A DNA stretch of 63,769 bases from CAZNPW01 sp964575185 (GCA_964575185.1 CAZNPW010000011.1:1-63769), one strand, 5' to 3'. Positions 40,261 to 50,257 are shown, numbered from the stretch's first letter. Numbers and translations: made by a program. Notes: generated from the letters alone by a model not told the origin.

Positions 40261-43200
40261 TGCGGCGTGGCCTTCTTGCCCTGGCGCTCGCCTGCCTGCC
40301 GTTCGCCGCCCCGGCGCAGGAGGCCGACCGCGACTGGCTGACCGCCTTTCTCGAGGACAACCTGTCGGCGGCCGGGCGGCAGGTCGTCATCACCGGCTTC
40401 GAGGGCGCGCTGTCGTCCGAGGCAACGATCCGGCAACTGACCATCGCCGACGACCGGGGCATCTGGCTGACGATCAACGGCGTGGTGCTGGACTGGAACC
40501 GCTCCGCCCTGCTCGGCGGGCGGGTCGAGGTCACGGCGCTGACGGCGGAGGAGATCATCGTCGCGCGGATGCCCGACACCACCGCCGACCCCGCCCTGCC
40601 CGCGCCCGAGGCGCAGCCCTTCGCCGTGCCCGAATTGCCGGTGTCGGTCGACATCGCCGACCTCGGCGCGGCGCGCATCGTTCTCGGCGCGCCGCTCCTG
40701 GGGCAGGAGGTGACGGGGCGGCTGTCGTCCTCGCTGTCGCTGTCGGGCGCTGGCCAGGGGCAGGGGCGCTTCGTGCTGGAACGGACCGACGGCACGACCG
40801 GCCGGATCGGCCTGAACGCATCCTTCGCGAACGCCACGCGCGAGCTGACGCTGGAACTGACCGCGCAGGAGGCCGCCGGTGGACTTGCGGCGCGCGCGCT
40901 GGGGCTGCCCGGCACGCCGTCGGTCGACCTCGCGGTGACCGGCGCGGGGCCGCTGTCGGACTTCCGCGCCGATCTGGCCTTGCAGACCGACGGGCAGGAG
41001 CGGCTGCGCGGCAACGTCGTCCTGACCGGGGCGGGAGCGGGCGCGACGGCGTTCTCGGCGAGCCTGAACGGCAACCTCGCGCCGCTGTTCGTGCCGGCCT
41101 ATGCCGATTTCCTCGGCGACAGCCTGGCCCTGCAGGTGAACGGCACGCGCGGGGCCGACGGCTCGCTCGACCTGCCCGTGGTGGACCTGAAGGCGCGGAC
41201 GGTCAGCCTGGCGGGGTCGGTGTCGCTCGGCCCCGATGCCGCGCCGCGGCGCGTGGCGATCATGGGCGCGATCGAGGACCCCGCGGGGCAGCCGGTGCTG
41301 CTGCCCTTCGGCAGCGATCCCACGCGGATCGGCCGCGCGGGCGTGGCGCTCTTGTTCGACGCGGCCGTCTCGCAGGACTGGGCGGGCAAGCTGACGATCG
41401 ACCGCCTCGACCGCCCCGACATCCGCATCGCCCGGCTGGAGCTGGGCGGCAAAAGCCGGGTCGCCGCGGGCGCGACCGGGGCGACGCTGACCTACGCGGC
41501 CACCGGCATCGCCGCGACCGACCCGGGGCTGGCCCGGGCGCTGGGGGACGCGCTGTCGGGCGTGGTCGTCGCCGACTGGGACGGCACGACGAACACGCTG
41601 TCGCTGCCGACCGTCACCGGGACCGGCGCGGGGCTGGTGCTGAACGGCAGCGCCACGGTCGGCAACCTGGCGGAGGGGATCGAGGTCACCGCCCGCGCGC
41701 GGCTGACGGCCGATGATCTGGCGCGTTTCGGCGCGCTGGCGGGCGCGGAGCTCGGCGGGTCGGGGCAGATCGACCTGCGGCGGCTGGTCACGAACCTTGC
41801 CACCGGGGCCTTCGACATCGACGCGACGGTCGCGGGCCAGGGCCTGCGGATCGGCGTGGCCGAGGTCGACAACCTGCTCGCGGGCGCCTCCACCGTCACG
41901 CTGCAGGCCGTGCGGGACGAGACCGGCATCCGGCTGACGGCCTTCGACCTCGCGGCGGCGACGTTGCGGGCCACCGGGTCGGGCACGGTAGCGAGCGCGG
42001 GCAGCGACATCGCCGCGCGGGTCGACTTCACCGACCTGTCGGTGCTGGGCGCGGGCTACGGCGGTCGGCTGCAGGCCGACGCGCGGCTGACCGGCACGCC
42101 GCAGGCCGGGACGGTCAGCCTGACCGGCACGGGCACCGACCTCGCCATCGGCCTCGCCGAGGCCGACAGCCTGCTGCGCGGCACCTCCGCGATCACGCTC
42201 GACGCGACGCTGGCCGACGGCGGGGTGGACCTGCGGAGCCTGCGGCTGACGGCGCAGAACCTCGTCGCCGACGCGACGGGGCGGCTGGCCCCCGAGGGGT
42301 CGACCGTGGCCGCAAACCTGCGGCTGCCCGACCTGGCGGTGCTGGGCGGCGGCTACGGCGGCGGGCTGACCGCGCGGGCGAGCCTTGCCGGCACGCCCGA
42401 GGCCGGACGCATCACGATCAACGGCACCGGCACCGGCCTGCGCATCGGCGACCCGCAGGCCGACCGGCTGCTGGCCGACACCTCCACCCTCTCGGCCGCG
42501 CTGCGGACCGAGGGCGGCGTCATCCGGCTCGACCGCGGCGAGATCAGGAACCCGCAGCTTCAGGCCACCGCCAGCGGCACCGTGCAGGGCGGCGACACCT
42601 CGGTCACGCTCGACGCGCGGCTGAACGACCTGGCGTTGCTGGTGCCCGAGTTTCCCGGTGCCGTCACCTTGCGGGGCACCGCGGTGCAGTCGGCGCAGGG
42701 CACCACGCTCGACCTGACGGGCCGGGGGCCGGGCGGCATCGACGCCGCCGTGCGCGGGACGCTGGGCCCGGGTTTCGCGCGCGCCGACCTGGCGATCACC
42801 GGCCGGGCGCAGGCGGCGCTGGCCAACGTCTTCATCGACCCCACGAACATCCTCGGTGCCGCGACCTTCGACCTGCGGCTGAACGGGCCGCTGTCGCCCG
42901 CGTCGCTGGCCGGCCGGGTCGCGGTCTCGGACGGGCGGATCACCGGGCCGTCCCTGCCCTTCACGCTGACCGGCGTGTCGGCCAGCGCCGACATCGCCGG
43001 CGGCCGCGCCACGCTCGCCGCGCGGGGGGAGGTGTCGTCGGGCGGGGCCATCGCGGTGCAAGGCGGCGTCGGCATGGCCGCCCCCTTCCCGGCCGACCTG
43101 ACGGTCGACCTGCAGCGCGTCGTCCTGCGCGACCCGCAGCTTTACGAGACCCGCGGCAACGGCACGATCACCCTGTCCGGCCCGCTGACCGGCGGCGCCC

Positions 43201-44078
43201 AGATCGCCGGGCGCATCGTGCTGATCGAATCCGAAATCCGCATCCCCGACACCGGCTTCGGCGATACCGGCTCCCTTCCCGGGCTGGAGCACGTGGACGA
43301 ACCCGCCGCCGTCCGCCAAACCCGGCGCTACGCGGGGCTTCTGGGCGACGGCGCAACGGCGGGCGGCACCGGGGGGGGCGCAGCATACGCGCTGAACATC
43401 GAGATCTCGCACCCGAACCGGCTGTTCGTGCGCGGCCGGGGACTCGACACCGAACTCGGCGGGTCGCTGACGCTGCGTGGCACCACCGCCGCGATCGTGC
43501 CCGACGGGGCGTTCCGGCTGATCCGCGGGCGGCTCGACATCCTCGGCACCCGGCTGACGGTCAGCGAGGCCGACCTGCGGCTCGAGGGCGACTTCGTGCC
43601 CACCGTGCGCATCCTCGCCTCCAGCACCTCGGACGGGATCGTGAGCTCGGTGCGCATCCAGGGCCGGATCGACGACCCGCAGGTCGATTTCACCTCGAAC
43701 CCCGAACTGCCGCAGGAAGAGGTGCTGTCGCGGCTGCTGTTCGGCCGCGGGATCGACACGCTGTCGGCCTTCCAGGCCGCGCAGCTCGCGGGCGCGGTCG
43801 CCACGCTGGCGGGGCGCGGCGGTGAAGGCATCCTGTCGCGGCTGCGGCGGGGCTTCGGGCTCGACGACCTCGACGTGGCCACCGGCGTCGACGGCACGAC
43901 CAGCGTGACCGCGGGCAAATACCTGTCGCGCAACCTCTACACCCAGGTCGAGGTCGACCAGGACGGCAAGTCCGACATCAGCCTGAACCTCGACCTGACC
44001 GAAAGCCTGACGGTGCGCGGGCGGGTCGGGTCGGAAGGCGACAGCGGGCTGGGGGTCTTCTTCGAGCGCGACTACTGA
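40260..44078 (+). CDS. tamB: TamB, inner-membrane-anchored translocation/assembly protein
   Basis: 1272-residue protein, the TamA partner and a bridge across the periplasm, of the same beta-groove type as lipid-transfer AsmA-like proteins. An N-terminal signal anchor (RRGLLALALACLPFAAPAQ) precedes a long beta-rich body, and the C-terminal DUF490 domain runs from about residue 900, ending LGVFFERDY. Within residues 525-825 there are three successive copies of a 99-residue unit, each beginning with a block such as GLRIGVAEVDNLL, spaced exactly 297 bases. Start overlaps the tamA stop by one base; its end overlaps the convergent kinase gene by seven bases. Confidence 0.93.
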   Translation: MRRGLLALALACLPFAAPAQEADRDWLTAFLEDNLSAAGRQVVITGFEGALSSEATIRQLTIADDRGIWLTINGVVLDWNRSALLGGRVEVTALTAEEIIVARMPDTTADPALPAPEAQPFAVPELPVSVDIADLGAARIVLGAPLLGQEVTGRLSSSLSLSGAGQGQGRFVLERTDGTTGRIGLNASFANATRELTLELTAQEAAGGLAARALGLPGTPSVDLAVTGAGPLSDFRADLALQTDGQERLRGNVVLTGAGAGATAFSASLNGNLAPLFVPAYADFLGDSLALQVNGTRGADGSLDLPVVDLKARTVSLAGSVSLGPDAAPRRVAIMGAIEDPAGQPVLLPFGSDPTRIGRAGVALLFDAAVSQDWAGKLTIDRLDRPDIRIARLELGGKSRVAAGATGATLTYAATGIAATDPGLARALGDALSGVVVADWDGTTNTLSLPTVTGTGAGLVLNGSATVGNLAEGIEVTARARLTADDLARFGALAGAELGGSGQIDLRRLVTNLATGAFDIDATVAGQGLRIGVAEVDNLLAGASTVTLQAVRDETGIRLTAFDLAAATLRATGSGTVASAGSDIAARVDFTDLSVLGAGYGGRLQADARLTGTPQAGTVSLTGTGTDLAIGLAEADSLLRGTSAITLDATLADGGVDLRSLRLTAQNLVADATGRLAPEGSTVAANLRLPDLAVLGGGYGGGLTARASLAGTPEAGRITINGTGTGLRIGDPQADRLLADTSTLSAALRTEGGVIRLDRGEIRNPQLQATASGTVQGGDTSVTLDARLNDLALLVPEFPGAVTLRGTAVQSAQGTTLDLTGRGPGGIDAAVRGTLGPGFARADLAITGRAQAALANVFIDPTNILGAATFDLRLNGPLSPASLAGRVAVSDGRITGPSLPFTLTGVSASADIAGGRATLAARGEVSSGGAIAVQGGVGMAAPFPADLTVDLQRVVLRDPQLYETRGNGTITLSGPLTGGAQIAGRIVLIESEIRIPDTGFGDTGSLPGLEHVDEPAAVRQTRRYAGLLGDGATAGGTGGGAAYALNIEISHPNRLFVRGRGLDTELGGSLTLRGTTAAIVPDGAFRLIRGRLDILGTRLTVSEADLRLEGDFVPTVRILASSTSDGIVSSVRIQGRIDDPQVDFTSNPELPQEEVLSRLLFGRGIDTLSAFQAAQLAGAVATLAGRGGEGILSRLRRGFGLDDLDVATGVDGTTSVTAGKYLSRNLYTQVEVDQDGKSDISLNLDLTESLTVRGRVGSEGDSGLGVFFERDY

Positions 44079-45034
44079 AGGTCGGCCAGCCGCGGCGTGC
44101 CGCCCGTGGCCGTGGGGCTGGCCAGCGCGAGCCCGCCCAGCCGGTGTCCGAGGTCGAGCGCCGCGGCGGGGGGCCGACCCGCGTGCAGCGCGGCGAGCAC
44201 ACCCGCGCAGAAGGCGTCGCCCGCACCGACCGGGCTGACGACCGTTGCCGGATCGACGGCAGGGGCGGGCCGCCACAGCGGACCGTCCGGTGCCAGCCAC
44301 AGCGCCCCGGCGGCGGTATGCAGCACGACCGTCCCCGCCCCGCCCGCCCGCAGCCGGGCCGCTGCCGCCGCCAGCGCCGGGACGTCGCCGGGGTGCAGGT
44401 CGGGTGCGCCGGTGGCCCGCGCCGCCTCGACCTCGTTCAGGAACAGGACGTCGGTCAGAGGCAGGACCGCCGCCACCGCCGCGCCGAACCCGTCGCCCAG
44501 CGACGACACCAGGTCCACCACCGTCACCATTCCCGCCGCCCGCGCCGCCGCCAGCACGGCGGCCCCTTCCGATGTGCCCCGGGCCACGCGGTCGAGCCGC
44601 GGCAGCAGGTTCACGTAGCCGAGGTAGAACCAGCCGCAGTCCCGCAGGTCGGCGATCGGCACATGCGGCAGGCCGAACAGGGCGTTCGTGCCTGCGCGGT
44701 AGAAGAAGGTCCGGCTGCGGCCCGGCAAGGTCATCACGTGCGTCTCGGCGGTGGGCGCGGCGGCTTCGGCCAGATGGCGGGCCGACAGGCCGGCCTCGGC
44801 CAGCGTCGTGCGGATCAGCCGGCCGGCGTCGTCATCGCCCGTCAGTCCGACGGGCACGACCGGGATCCCCGCCTGCAGCGCGGAAAGGTTCAGGGCCACG
44901 TTCGCCGCCCCGCCGCCGACGCCGCTGACCGTGCCCGTGATCTCGGCCAGGTCGCTCTCGCGCGGCCAGGCGGCGATGGTGTGGATGCGGTCGACGATCC
45001 AGTTTCCGGCGCAGACGATCCCCGGTCGCGGCAT
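44072..45034 (-). CDS. PfkB-family carbohydrate kinase
   Basis: 320-residue kinase of the ribokinase/PfkB family. It starts PGIVCAGNWIVDRIHTIAAW and shows the first signature GTVSGVGGGAANVALNLSAL, with the ATP/anion-hole signature VVSPVGAGDAFCAGVLAAL, where the catalytic aspartate is in GAGDAF. ATG 45034 has a GGGGGG ribosome site; the upstream extension of the frame is not family-like. Likely substrates are ribose, fructose, a ketohexose or nucleoside; none can be chosen. It lies back to back with an FAD oxidoreductase gene (45144). Confidence 0.88.
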   Translation of the reverse strand: MPRPGIVCAGNWIVDRIHTIAAWPRESDLAEITGTVSGVGGGAANVALNLSALQAGIPVVPVGLTGDDDAGRLIRTTLAEAGLSARHLAEAAAPTAETHVMTLPGRSRTFFYRAGTNALFGLPHVPIADLRDCGWFYLGYVNLLPRLDRVARGTSEGAAVLAAARAAGMVTVVDLVSSLGDGFGAAVAAVLPLTDVLFLNEVEAARATGAPDLHPGDVPALAAAAARLRAGGAGTVVLHTAAGALWLAPDGPLWRPAPAVDPATVVSPVGAGDAFCAGVLAALHAGRPPAAALDLGHRLGGLALASPTATGGTPRLADLQ

Positions 45035-45143
45035 GGCGGTCCCCCCGCCCCGCAGAACACCCGCCTTGCGCGGCAGGCGCAAGGCCTCTTGCCGCCGCGC
45101 GGGGCATCTGGTGAACCTGCCCTGCGCAAGAAGGACGCCCGCG

Positions 45144-46334
45144 ATGCCCCTCCATGACAGCTATGACGTGGTGATCGCGGGCGGCGCGATCATGGGGTCG
45201 GCGACGGCGTTCTTCCTGACCGACGACCCGGCCTTCACCGGCCGCGTGCTGGTGGTGGAGCCCGACCCCTCCTGCGCGCGCGCCGGCACCGGGCTGACCA
45301 ACTCCTGCATCCGCCAGCAGTTCTCGGCCGCGATCAACGTGGCGATCTCGCGCTTCGGGGCCGATTTCTTCCACGACCTGCCCGCGCGGCTGAAGGACCA
45401 GGCGGTGCCCGCGATGCGCATCCAGAACTTCGGCTACCTCTACCTCGCCGCGACCGACACCGCCGCAGACGCGCTGCGCGCGGCGCAGGCGGTGCAGGTC
45501 GCCGAAGGCGCGGCCACGCGGCTTCTGTCGCCCGCCGGGATCGCGGCCGAATATCCCTTCTGTACGACCGACGACCTAGTGCTCGGCAGCATCAACACGG
45601 TGGACGAAGGCTATTTCGACGGCTTCACAATGTTCGACTGGCTGCGCCGGACCGCCCGCGCCCGGGGGGTGGAGTATGTGCAGGACCGCGTCACAGGCCT
45701 CGACCTGGCGGGCGGGCGCGTGGTGCGGGTGCGGCTCGCCTCCGGAGCGGCGGTCGCCTGCGGCGCGGTCCTGAACGCGGCGGGGACGCGGGGGGCCGAG
45801 GTCGCGGCGATGGCCGGGATCGTCCTCCCGGTGGAGCCGCGCAAGCGCCATACCTGGGTCTTCACCGCCGCGAGCCCCCTGCCCCGCGCGCTGCCGCTGA
45901 CCATCGACCCCTCGGGCGTGCACGTCCGCCAGGACGGGGCGACCACCTACATGGCCGGCGCGCACGGCGACCCCGACCCTGCGGTCGACCCCGACGACTT
46001 CGACATGGACCACGCGCTGTGGGAGGATCACGTCTGGCCCGCGCTCGCCCACCGCATCCCGGCCTTCGAGCGCATCCGGGTGCAGCGCGCCTGGGTCGGG
46101 CACTACGACATGAACACGCTCGACGCGAACGCCATCTGCGGCCCGCACCCGGAGGTCGCGAACTTCCACTTCCTGAACGGCTTTTCCGGCCACGGGCTGC
46201 AGCAGGCCCCGGCCATGGGGCGCGGAGCGGCCGAGATGCTGGTGCACGGGGCCTACCGGACGCTCGACCTGTCGCCCTTCGGCTACGCCCGGATCGCCGC
46301 CGGAAAGCCCTTCGTGGAACGGGCGATCATCTGA
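45144..46334 (+). CDS. FAD-dependent oxidoreductase (DAO family)
   Basis: 396-residue flavoenzyme. The FAD motif DVVIAGGAIMGSATAFFLTD is slightly altered from GxGxxG. A conserved-looking TGLTNSCIRQQFSAAINVAI follows, and C-terminal LNGFSGHGLQQAPAMGRGAA closes the FAD site. The build is that of sarcosine or glycine oxidase relatives and of FOXRED1-like proteins. ATG 45144 has AAGGA upstream; the frame is open long before but is not coding-like there. Divergent from the PfkB kinase; ends abutting the convergent unknown gene at 46335. Confidence 0.88.
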   Translation: MPLHDSYDVVIAGGAIMGSATAFFLTDDPAFTGRVLVVEPDPSCARAGTGLTNSCIRQQFSAAINVAISRFGADFFHDLPARLKDQAVPAMRIQNFGYLYLAATDTAADALRAAQAVQVAEGAATRLLSPAGIAAEYPFCTTDDLVLGSINTVDEGYFDGFTMFDWLRRTARARGVEYVQDRVTGLDLAGGRVVRVRLASGAAVACGAVLNAAGTRGAEVAAMAGIVLPVEPRKRHTWVFTAASPLPRALPLTIDPSGVHVRQDGATTYMAGAHGDPDPAVDPDDFDMDHALWEDHVWPALAHRIPAFERIRVQRAWVGHYDMNTLDANAICGPHPEVANFHFLNGFSGHGLQQAPAMGRGAAEMLVHGAYRTLDLSPFGYARIAAGKPFVERAII

Positions 46335-47144
46335 CTACTTGCGGAAGATCTTCACTCGTTCGGGCCGGTCGCCCGGAGGAGGCGGGGCGGGCGGCGGGGG
46401 CGTGTCGGTCGCCTGGGCGGGCTGGGCGCGTTCCACGACCCGCAGGTTCAGGCCGAGCAGGCGCTCGTCCTCCCCCATGCCGCGCAGCGACAGGAAGGCC
46501 CCGCCCTGCGTGACGCGCCCGGCGTTGCGGAACTGCGCCTCGACCTGCAGCACATGGCTGCCGGTCGCGCCGTCGATCCAGATTTCCAGGTCGGTCAGCG
46601 GCCGGAAACGGCCCTTCGAGCCGAGGTATTCCCCCGGTGCGGCGACCTGGTTGCTGGCGCGGTCGCGCATCAGGATGCGCGGCAGGGCGGGGTTGGCGGG
46701 CAGCGTCAGCCCCTCGATCCCCTCGGACTGCGCGTCGGCCTCCAGCCAGTCGCCGAAGCGGGCGTAGCGGTCGCCCAGCATGTTGAAATGCGCGTGCACG
46801 TCGTGCGGCGGCAGCGCGCCGCGACCTGCCCCGCGCGCGGGCGCGATCGACGGCCGGGCCGTGCGGGTCAGGTATTCGACCTCGATCGACCCGCGCGGCG
46901 GCACGCCCGGCTGGGTCGAGCCGATCCGCAGCCCGATCTTCACGACCCGCGCGCAGCGCAGGATGCACAGGTCGCCCGGGTGCGACAGCGCCTCCACCTG
47001 GGCCCCGGGGTCGAACAGGATCACCACGTCGCCCGCGAACTCGGGCAGGATCACCGGCTCGATCACCGCGTTCGGCTGCCCGCCGCCCTGGCGGATGAAG
47101 CGCAGGGCGATCAGCCCGGGGTTCAGCGACAGCGTCTCGTACAT
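46335..47144 (-). CDS. Unknown protein encoded with the type I secretion genes
   Basis: 269-residue protein, family not recognised. It begins MYETLSLNPGLIALRFIRQG, has beta-rich stretches (VILPEFAGDVVILFDPGAQV, DLCILRCARVVKIGLRIGS), a middle part with HAHFNMLGDRYARFGDWLEA, and a proline-rich tail PPPPAPPPPGDRPERVKIF. No signal peptide or membrane segment is visible. It is the third gene of the exporter unit, 24 bases after the adaptor stop, so it is likely made with the exporter and may be cytoplasmic helper, substrate or regulator. A GGGTGGAGTGGGG stretch precedes the ATG. Function unknown. Confidence 0.72.
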   Translation of the reverse strand: MYETLSLNPGLIALRFIRQGGGQPNAVIEPVILPEFAGDVVILFDPGAQVEALSHPGDLCILRCARVVKIGLRIGSTQPGVPPRGSIEVEYLTRTARPSIAPARGAGRGALPPHDVHAHFNMLGDRYARFGDWLEADAQSEGIEGLTLPANPALPRILMRDRASNQVAAPGEYLGSKGRFRPLTDLEIWIDGATGSHVLQVEAQFRNAGRVTQGGAFLSLRGMGEDERLLGLNLRVVERAQPAQATDTPPPPAPPPPGDRPERVKIFRK

Positions 47145-47168
47145 GGTCCCCACTCCACCCAAGCTCGT

Positions 47169-48515
47169 TCAGTCTTCGCGCATCGCGGCCCGCATCCGGT
47201 TGAGGATCGGCCCCAGCAGGTAGTCGAGCGCGGTGCGCTCGCCCGTCGGGATCACCGCGCTGACGGTCATCCCCGCGACGAGGCGGTCGCGCAGGTCCGA
47301 CGGCAAGGTGGTTTCGTCCAGCCGGATGCGGGCTTCGAAATACCCAATCTGCGTCATCGGATCAACCACGCGGTCGCGCGAGACGCTCAGCACCTCGCCC
47401 ATGGCGGGCTCGAGCAGGAGCGTCGCGAAGGCCGGGAAGGTCAGCCGCGCGACCTCGCCCGGAAGCACGCCCTCGATGTCGTTGGGCGAAATCTTGGCGA
47501 CCACCACGCGGTCGTCGGCGAGCGGCGCGATCTTCATCAGCACGTCGCCCCCCCGGATCACCGCGCCAACCGTGCCGAGGATGCTTTCCTGCACCGTTCC
47601 GGCGACCGGCGCGCGGATCTCGATGCGCTGCAGCGAATCATTCGCGACGGTGACGTTGGCCTGCAGCTCGCGGATGTCGCGCGTGACGGTTTCGAGCGAC
47701 GTCGCGGCCTCGCGCCGGTAGTCCTGCTCCATCTGCGTGATCTGCAGCAGGAACCCCTGGATCGACTGCTGGACCCGTGCCGTCTCGATCCTGGACTGGG
47801 CGATCTTTTCTTCCTGCTGCAGCACCTGGCGTTCCAGCGCGGTGACCTGCGCCTGGCTGGTCAGGCCGCGGTCCATCAGGCTGCGCTGGTCGGTCAGGTC
47901 GGCCTGCAGAAGGGCCAGGTCGCGCGCGGCGATGTCCTGGCTGACGCCGAGCGCATCGATCTGCGCGCGCGCCTGGCCGATGTTGGTCTGCAGGATGCCG
48001 CGCGATTCGGTGACATTGGCCTGGCGCAGGGCGAACTGCCGGCGCTCGTCCTCCAGCGCGCGGGCAATCTCGGGCGACGCCTTCGCGGCGGCCAGCAGAT
48101 CGTCCGAGAACGTCAGGTCGGGCAGCATCGACGCCTCGGCCTCGAGCCGCTGGCGCCGCGCCTCGCTGTTCTGGAGCTGCATCGTGAACATCGCCGCCGA
48201 GGCGAGGCTTTGCGTCGGGTCGAGCCGCACCAGCACCTGGCCCTCGCTGACGACATCGCCGTTGCGCACCAAGATCTCGCGCACGATCCCGCCTTCCAGG
48301 TGCTGGATCGTGCGGGTGGAGCCCGCGTTTTCCAGAACCCCCGCCGCCACCGCCGCGCTGTCGAGCCGGGCGATGGAAAACCACGCGCCGAGCCCGCCGA
48401 AGCAGACCAGGATCACGATCCACGAGGCCATCATCGACCGGCGCAGGATCGTCGCCTTGCGGTCCTCGGCGGGCGGCTGCGGCTGCGCACCGGGCAGGGC
48501 GAGCGTGCCGGTCAT
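47169..48515 (-). CDS. Type I secretion membrane-fusion protein (HlyD/PrtE family)
   Basis: 448-residue periplasmic adaptor that links the ABC exporter to an outer-membrane TolC channel. One membrane helix near residues 29-50 (SWIVILVCFGGLGAWFSIA), a beta/lipoyl part with IQHLEGGIVREILVRNGDVV, a long coiled coil (about residues 90-285), and the return lipoyl half IEIRAPVAGTVQESILGTVG are all typical. The start overlaps the exporter stop by four bases, so both are co-translated. No TolC-like gene is in the window; the channel must be encoded elsewhere. Confidence 0.94.
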   Translation of the reverse strand: MTGTLALPGAQPQPPAEDRKATILRRSMMASWIVILVCFGGLGAWFSIARLDSAAVAAGVLENAGSTRTIQHLEGGIVREILVRNGDVVSEGQVLVRLDPTQSLASAAMFTMQLQNSEARRQRLEAEASMLPDLTFSDDLLAAAKASPEIARALEDERRQFALRQANVTESRGILQTNIGQARAQIDALGVSQDIAARDLALLQADLTDQRSLMDRGLTSQAQVTALERQVLQQEEKIAQSRIETARVQQSIQGFLLQITQMEQDYRREAATSLETVTRDIRELQANVTVANDSLQRIEIRAPVAGTVQESILGTVGAVIRGGDVLMKIAPLADDRVVVAKISPNDIEGVLPGEVARLTFPAFATLLLEPAMGEVLSVSRDRVVDPMTQIGYFEARIRLDETTLPSDLRDRLVAGMTVSAVIPTGERTALDYLLGPILNRMRAAMRED

Positions 48516-50203
48516 GCCGACCTCGACTGCGGCGGCGCGCCGAGCAGCGGGTTGCCCGCGGTGGTCAGGCGCTGCAGGATGTCCTCGCGCGTGCTGAACG
48601 AATGCATGTAGCCGTCCATCAGGACCAGGATATAGTCGCAGATCTGCAGCATGTTCTGCTTGTGCGTGCTGAAGATGACCGTCGAGCCCGCCCGCTTCAT
48701 CTCGGTCATCGCGTAGGCCAGGTTCTTCTCGCCCTCGGCGTCGAGCGCGGAGTTGGGCTCGTCCAGCACCAGAAGCTTCGGCGTGCGGAAGAACGCGCGC
48801 GCCAGCGCCACGCGCTGCCGCTGGCCGCCCGACAGCGGCGCGCCCTCGTCGCCGAGCCGGAAGTCGAGGCCGCGGTTGCGCGACTGCACGATGTCCATCG
48901 CGCCGGCGGTGCGCAGGGCGGCCACGACATCGTCGTTCAGGGCCGCGTCGAAGGGGGCGAAGCGGGCCACGTTCTGCCAGATCGTGCCGGGAAACAGCCC
49001 GATCGTCTGCGGCAGGTAGCCCACGTCGCGCCCGCGCTGTTCGGGCGGCCAGGTCTCGACCGGGAAGCCGTCGATCCGGAGCGACCCGGAGGACGGGCGC
49101 GCCGCCCCGGCAAGCACGCGCAGCAGCGTCGACTTGCCCGCCCCGCTCGGCCCGATCACGCCCAGGATCGTCCCCGCGGGCAGCGCGAACCGGATGCCCT
49201 GCAGCACGGGCTTGCCGTCGCGGCCAGTGACGCCCAGCGAGTCGCAGTCGACATAGCCCTGCATGTCGGGCAGGGGCGTCTCGGGCAGGGGGGGCGCGTC
49301 GTCGATGACCTTGGACAGCCGCGCGGTCGCATCGCGCACCTCGCCGATCATCGACCAGTTCCGCGCGACCGCCAGCACCGGCTGCACCCCGCGCATCATC
49401 ACCAGGAAGGCCGCGAAGCCGACGCCCGCGGTGATGGCGTTCGACAGATACAATATCGCGGCAAGGAACGTGACGAAGACGATCATCCCCTGCGACAGGA
49501 TGTCGAGGATGATCTCGTAGCGCCCCGACCGCCGCTGGCCGTCGAGCGCGGTGTCCGACACGCGGGACTGCATCGCCTGCCATTCGCGCCGCACGCCCGG
49601 CAGGATCTCCATCGCGCGGATGACGTCGGCCTTGGCGGCCGTCGCCATGCCGAAGCCGAAGGCGCGGTCCTCCTCCTGGCGGGCGGCCGCCTGAGAGTCC
49701 TGGGCAGCCTTCTTGGACCGCCAGGTCAGGACTCCCACCGTGCCGATGTAGGCCACCGCGAACCAGCCGAAGGCCGGGTGCAGAAGGAACAGCACCGCCA
49801 CGAAGACCGGCGACAGGCTGGCGTCGAAGAAGGATTCGACGATCGGCCCGGTCAGCCCGTTGCGCAGCGTCGAGATGTCGCCGTAGGCGCGGAAGGCGTC
49901 GGGCGAGCCGGTGCGGTGGACCGCGTCGTAGACGCGCCCGCGCAGGGATTCGTCGATCTGGTAGCCCAGCGCCCGCAGCGCCGACGACCGGAAATAGCCC
50001 AGCACCGCCCAGACGAGCATCAGGAACAGGATCAGCCCGGTGATGAACCACAGCGTCTCCCAGCTTCGGCTGGTGTAGACGCGCTCGGACACCTGCATCA
50101 TGTAGATGAACGGGACCAGGCCCAGTAGCGCGATGAAGACGCTGTGGACCCAGATCTTCGCATAGGCGCTGCGCACGGTCGCGAAGACGTCCGAGACTTT
50201 CAT
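48512..50203 (-). CDS. Type I secretion ABC exporter (PrtD/AprD family)
   Basis: 563-residue inner-membrane exporter, half-transporter with about six helices and a C-terminal ATPase, the size of PrtD/AprD rather than HlyB, and without an N-terminal C39 domain. ATPase motifs are Walker A GVIGPSGAGKST, signature PLSGGQRQRVALARAF and Walker B LLVLDEPNSALD. Such exporters move RTX proteins with C-terminal signals in one step. A GGGAAGGACTG ribosome site precedes ATG 50203. Downstream: adaptor and unknown gene; across 54 bases, two SapC-like genes diverge. The RTX protein at 56299 is a possible substrate. Confidence 0.95.
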   Translation of the reverse strand: MKVSDVFATVRSAYAKIWVHSVFIALLGLVPFIYMMQVSERVYTSRSWETLWFITGLILFLMLVWAVLGYFRSSALRALGYQIDESLRGRVYDAVHRTGSPDAFRAYGDISTLRNGLTGPIVESFFDASLSPVFVAVLFLLHPAFGWFAVAYIGTVGVLTWRSKKAAQDSQAAARQEEDRAFGFGMATAAKADVIRAMEILPGVRREWQAMQSRVSDTALDGQRRSGRYEIILDILSQGMIVFVTFLAAILYLSNAITAGVGFAAFLVMMRGVQPVLAVARNWSMIGEVRDATARLSKVIDDAPPLPETPLPDMQGYVDCDSLGVTGRDGKPVLQGIRFALPAGTILGVIGPSGAGKSTLLRVLAGAARPSSGSLRIDGFPVETWPPEQRGRDVGYLPQTIGLFPGTIWQNVARFAPFDAALNDDVVAALRTAGAMDIVQSRNRGLDFRLGDEGAPLSGGQRQRVALARAFFRTPKLLVLDEPNSALDAEGEKNLAYAMTEMKRAGSTVIFSTHKQNMLQICDYILVLMDGYMHSFSTREDILQRLTTAGNPLLGAPPQSRSA

Positions 50204-50257
50204 CAGTCCTTCCCAAAGGCTATGCAGCGTCGAGCATAACAGCAGGTCCGCCGCAAG

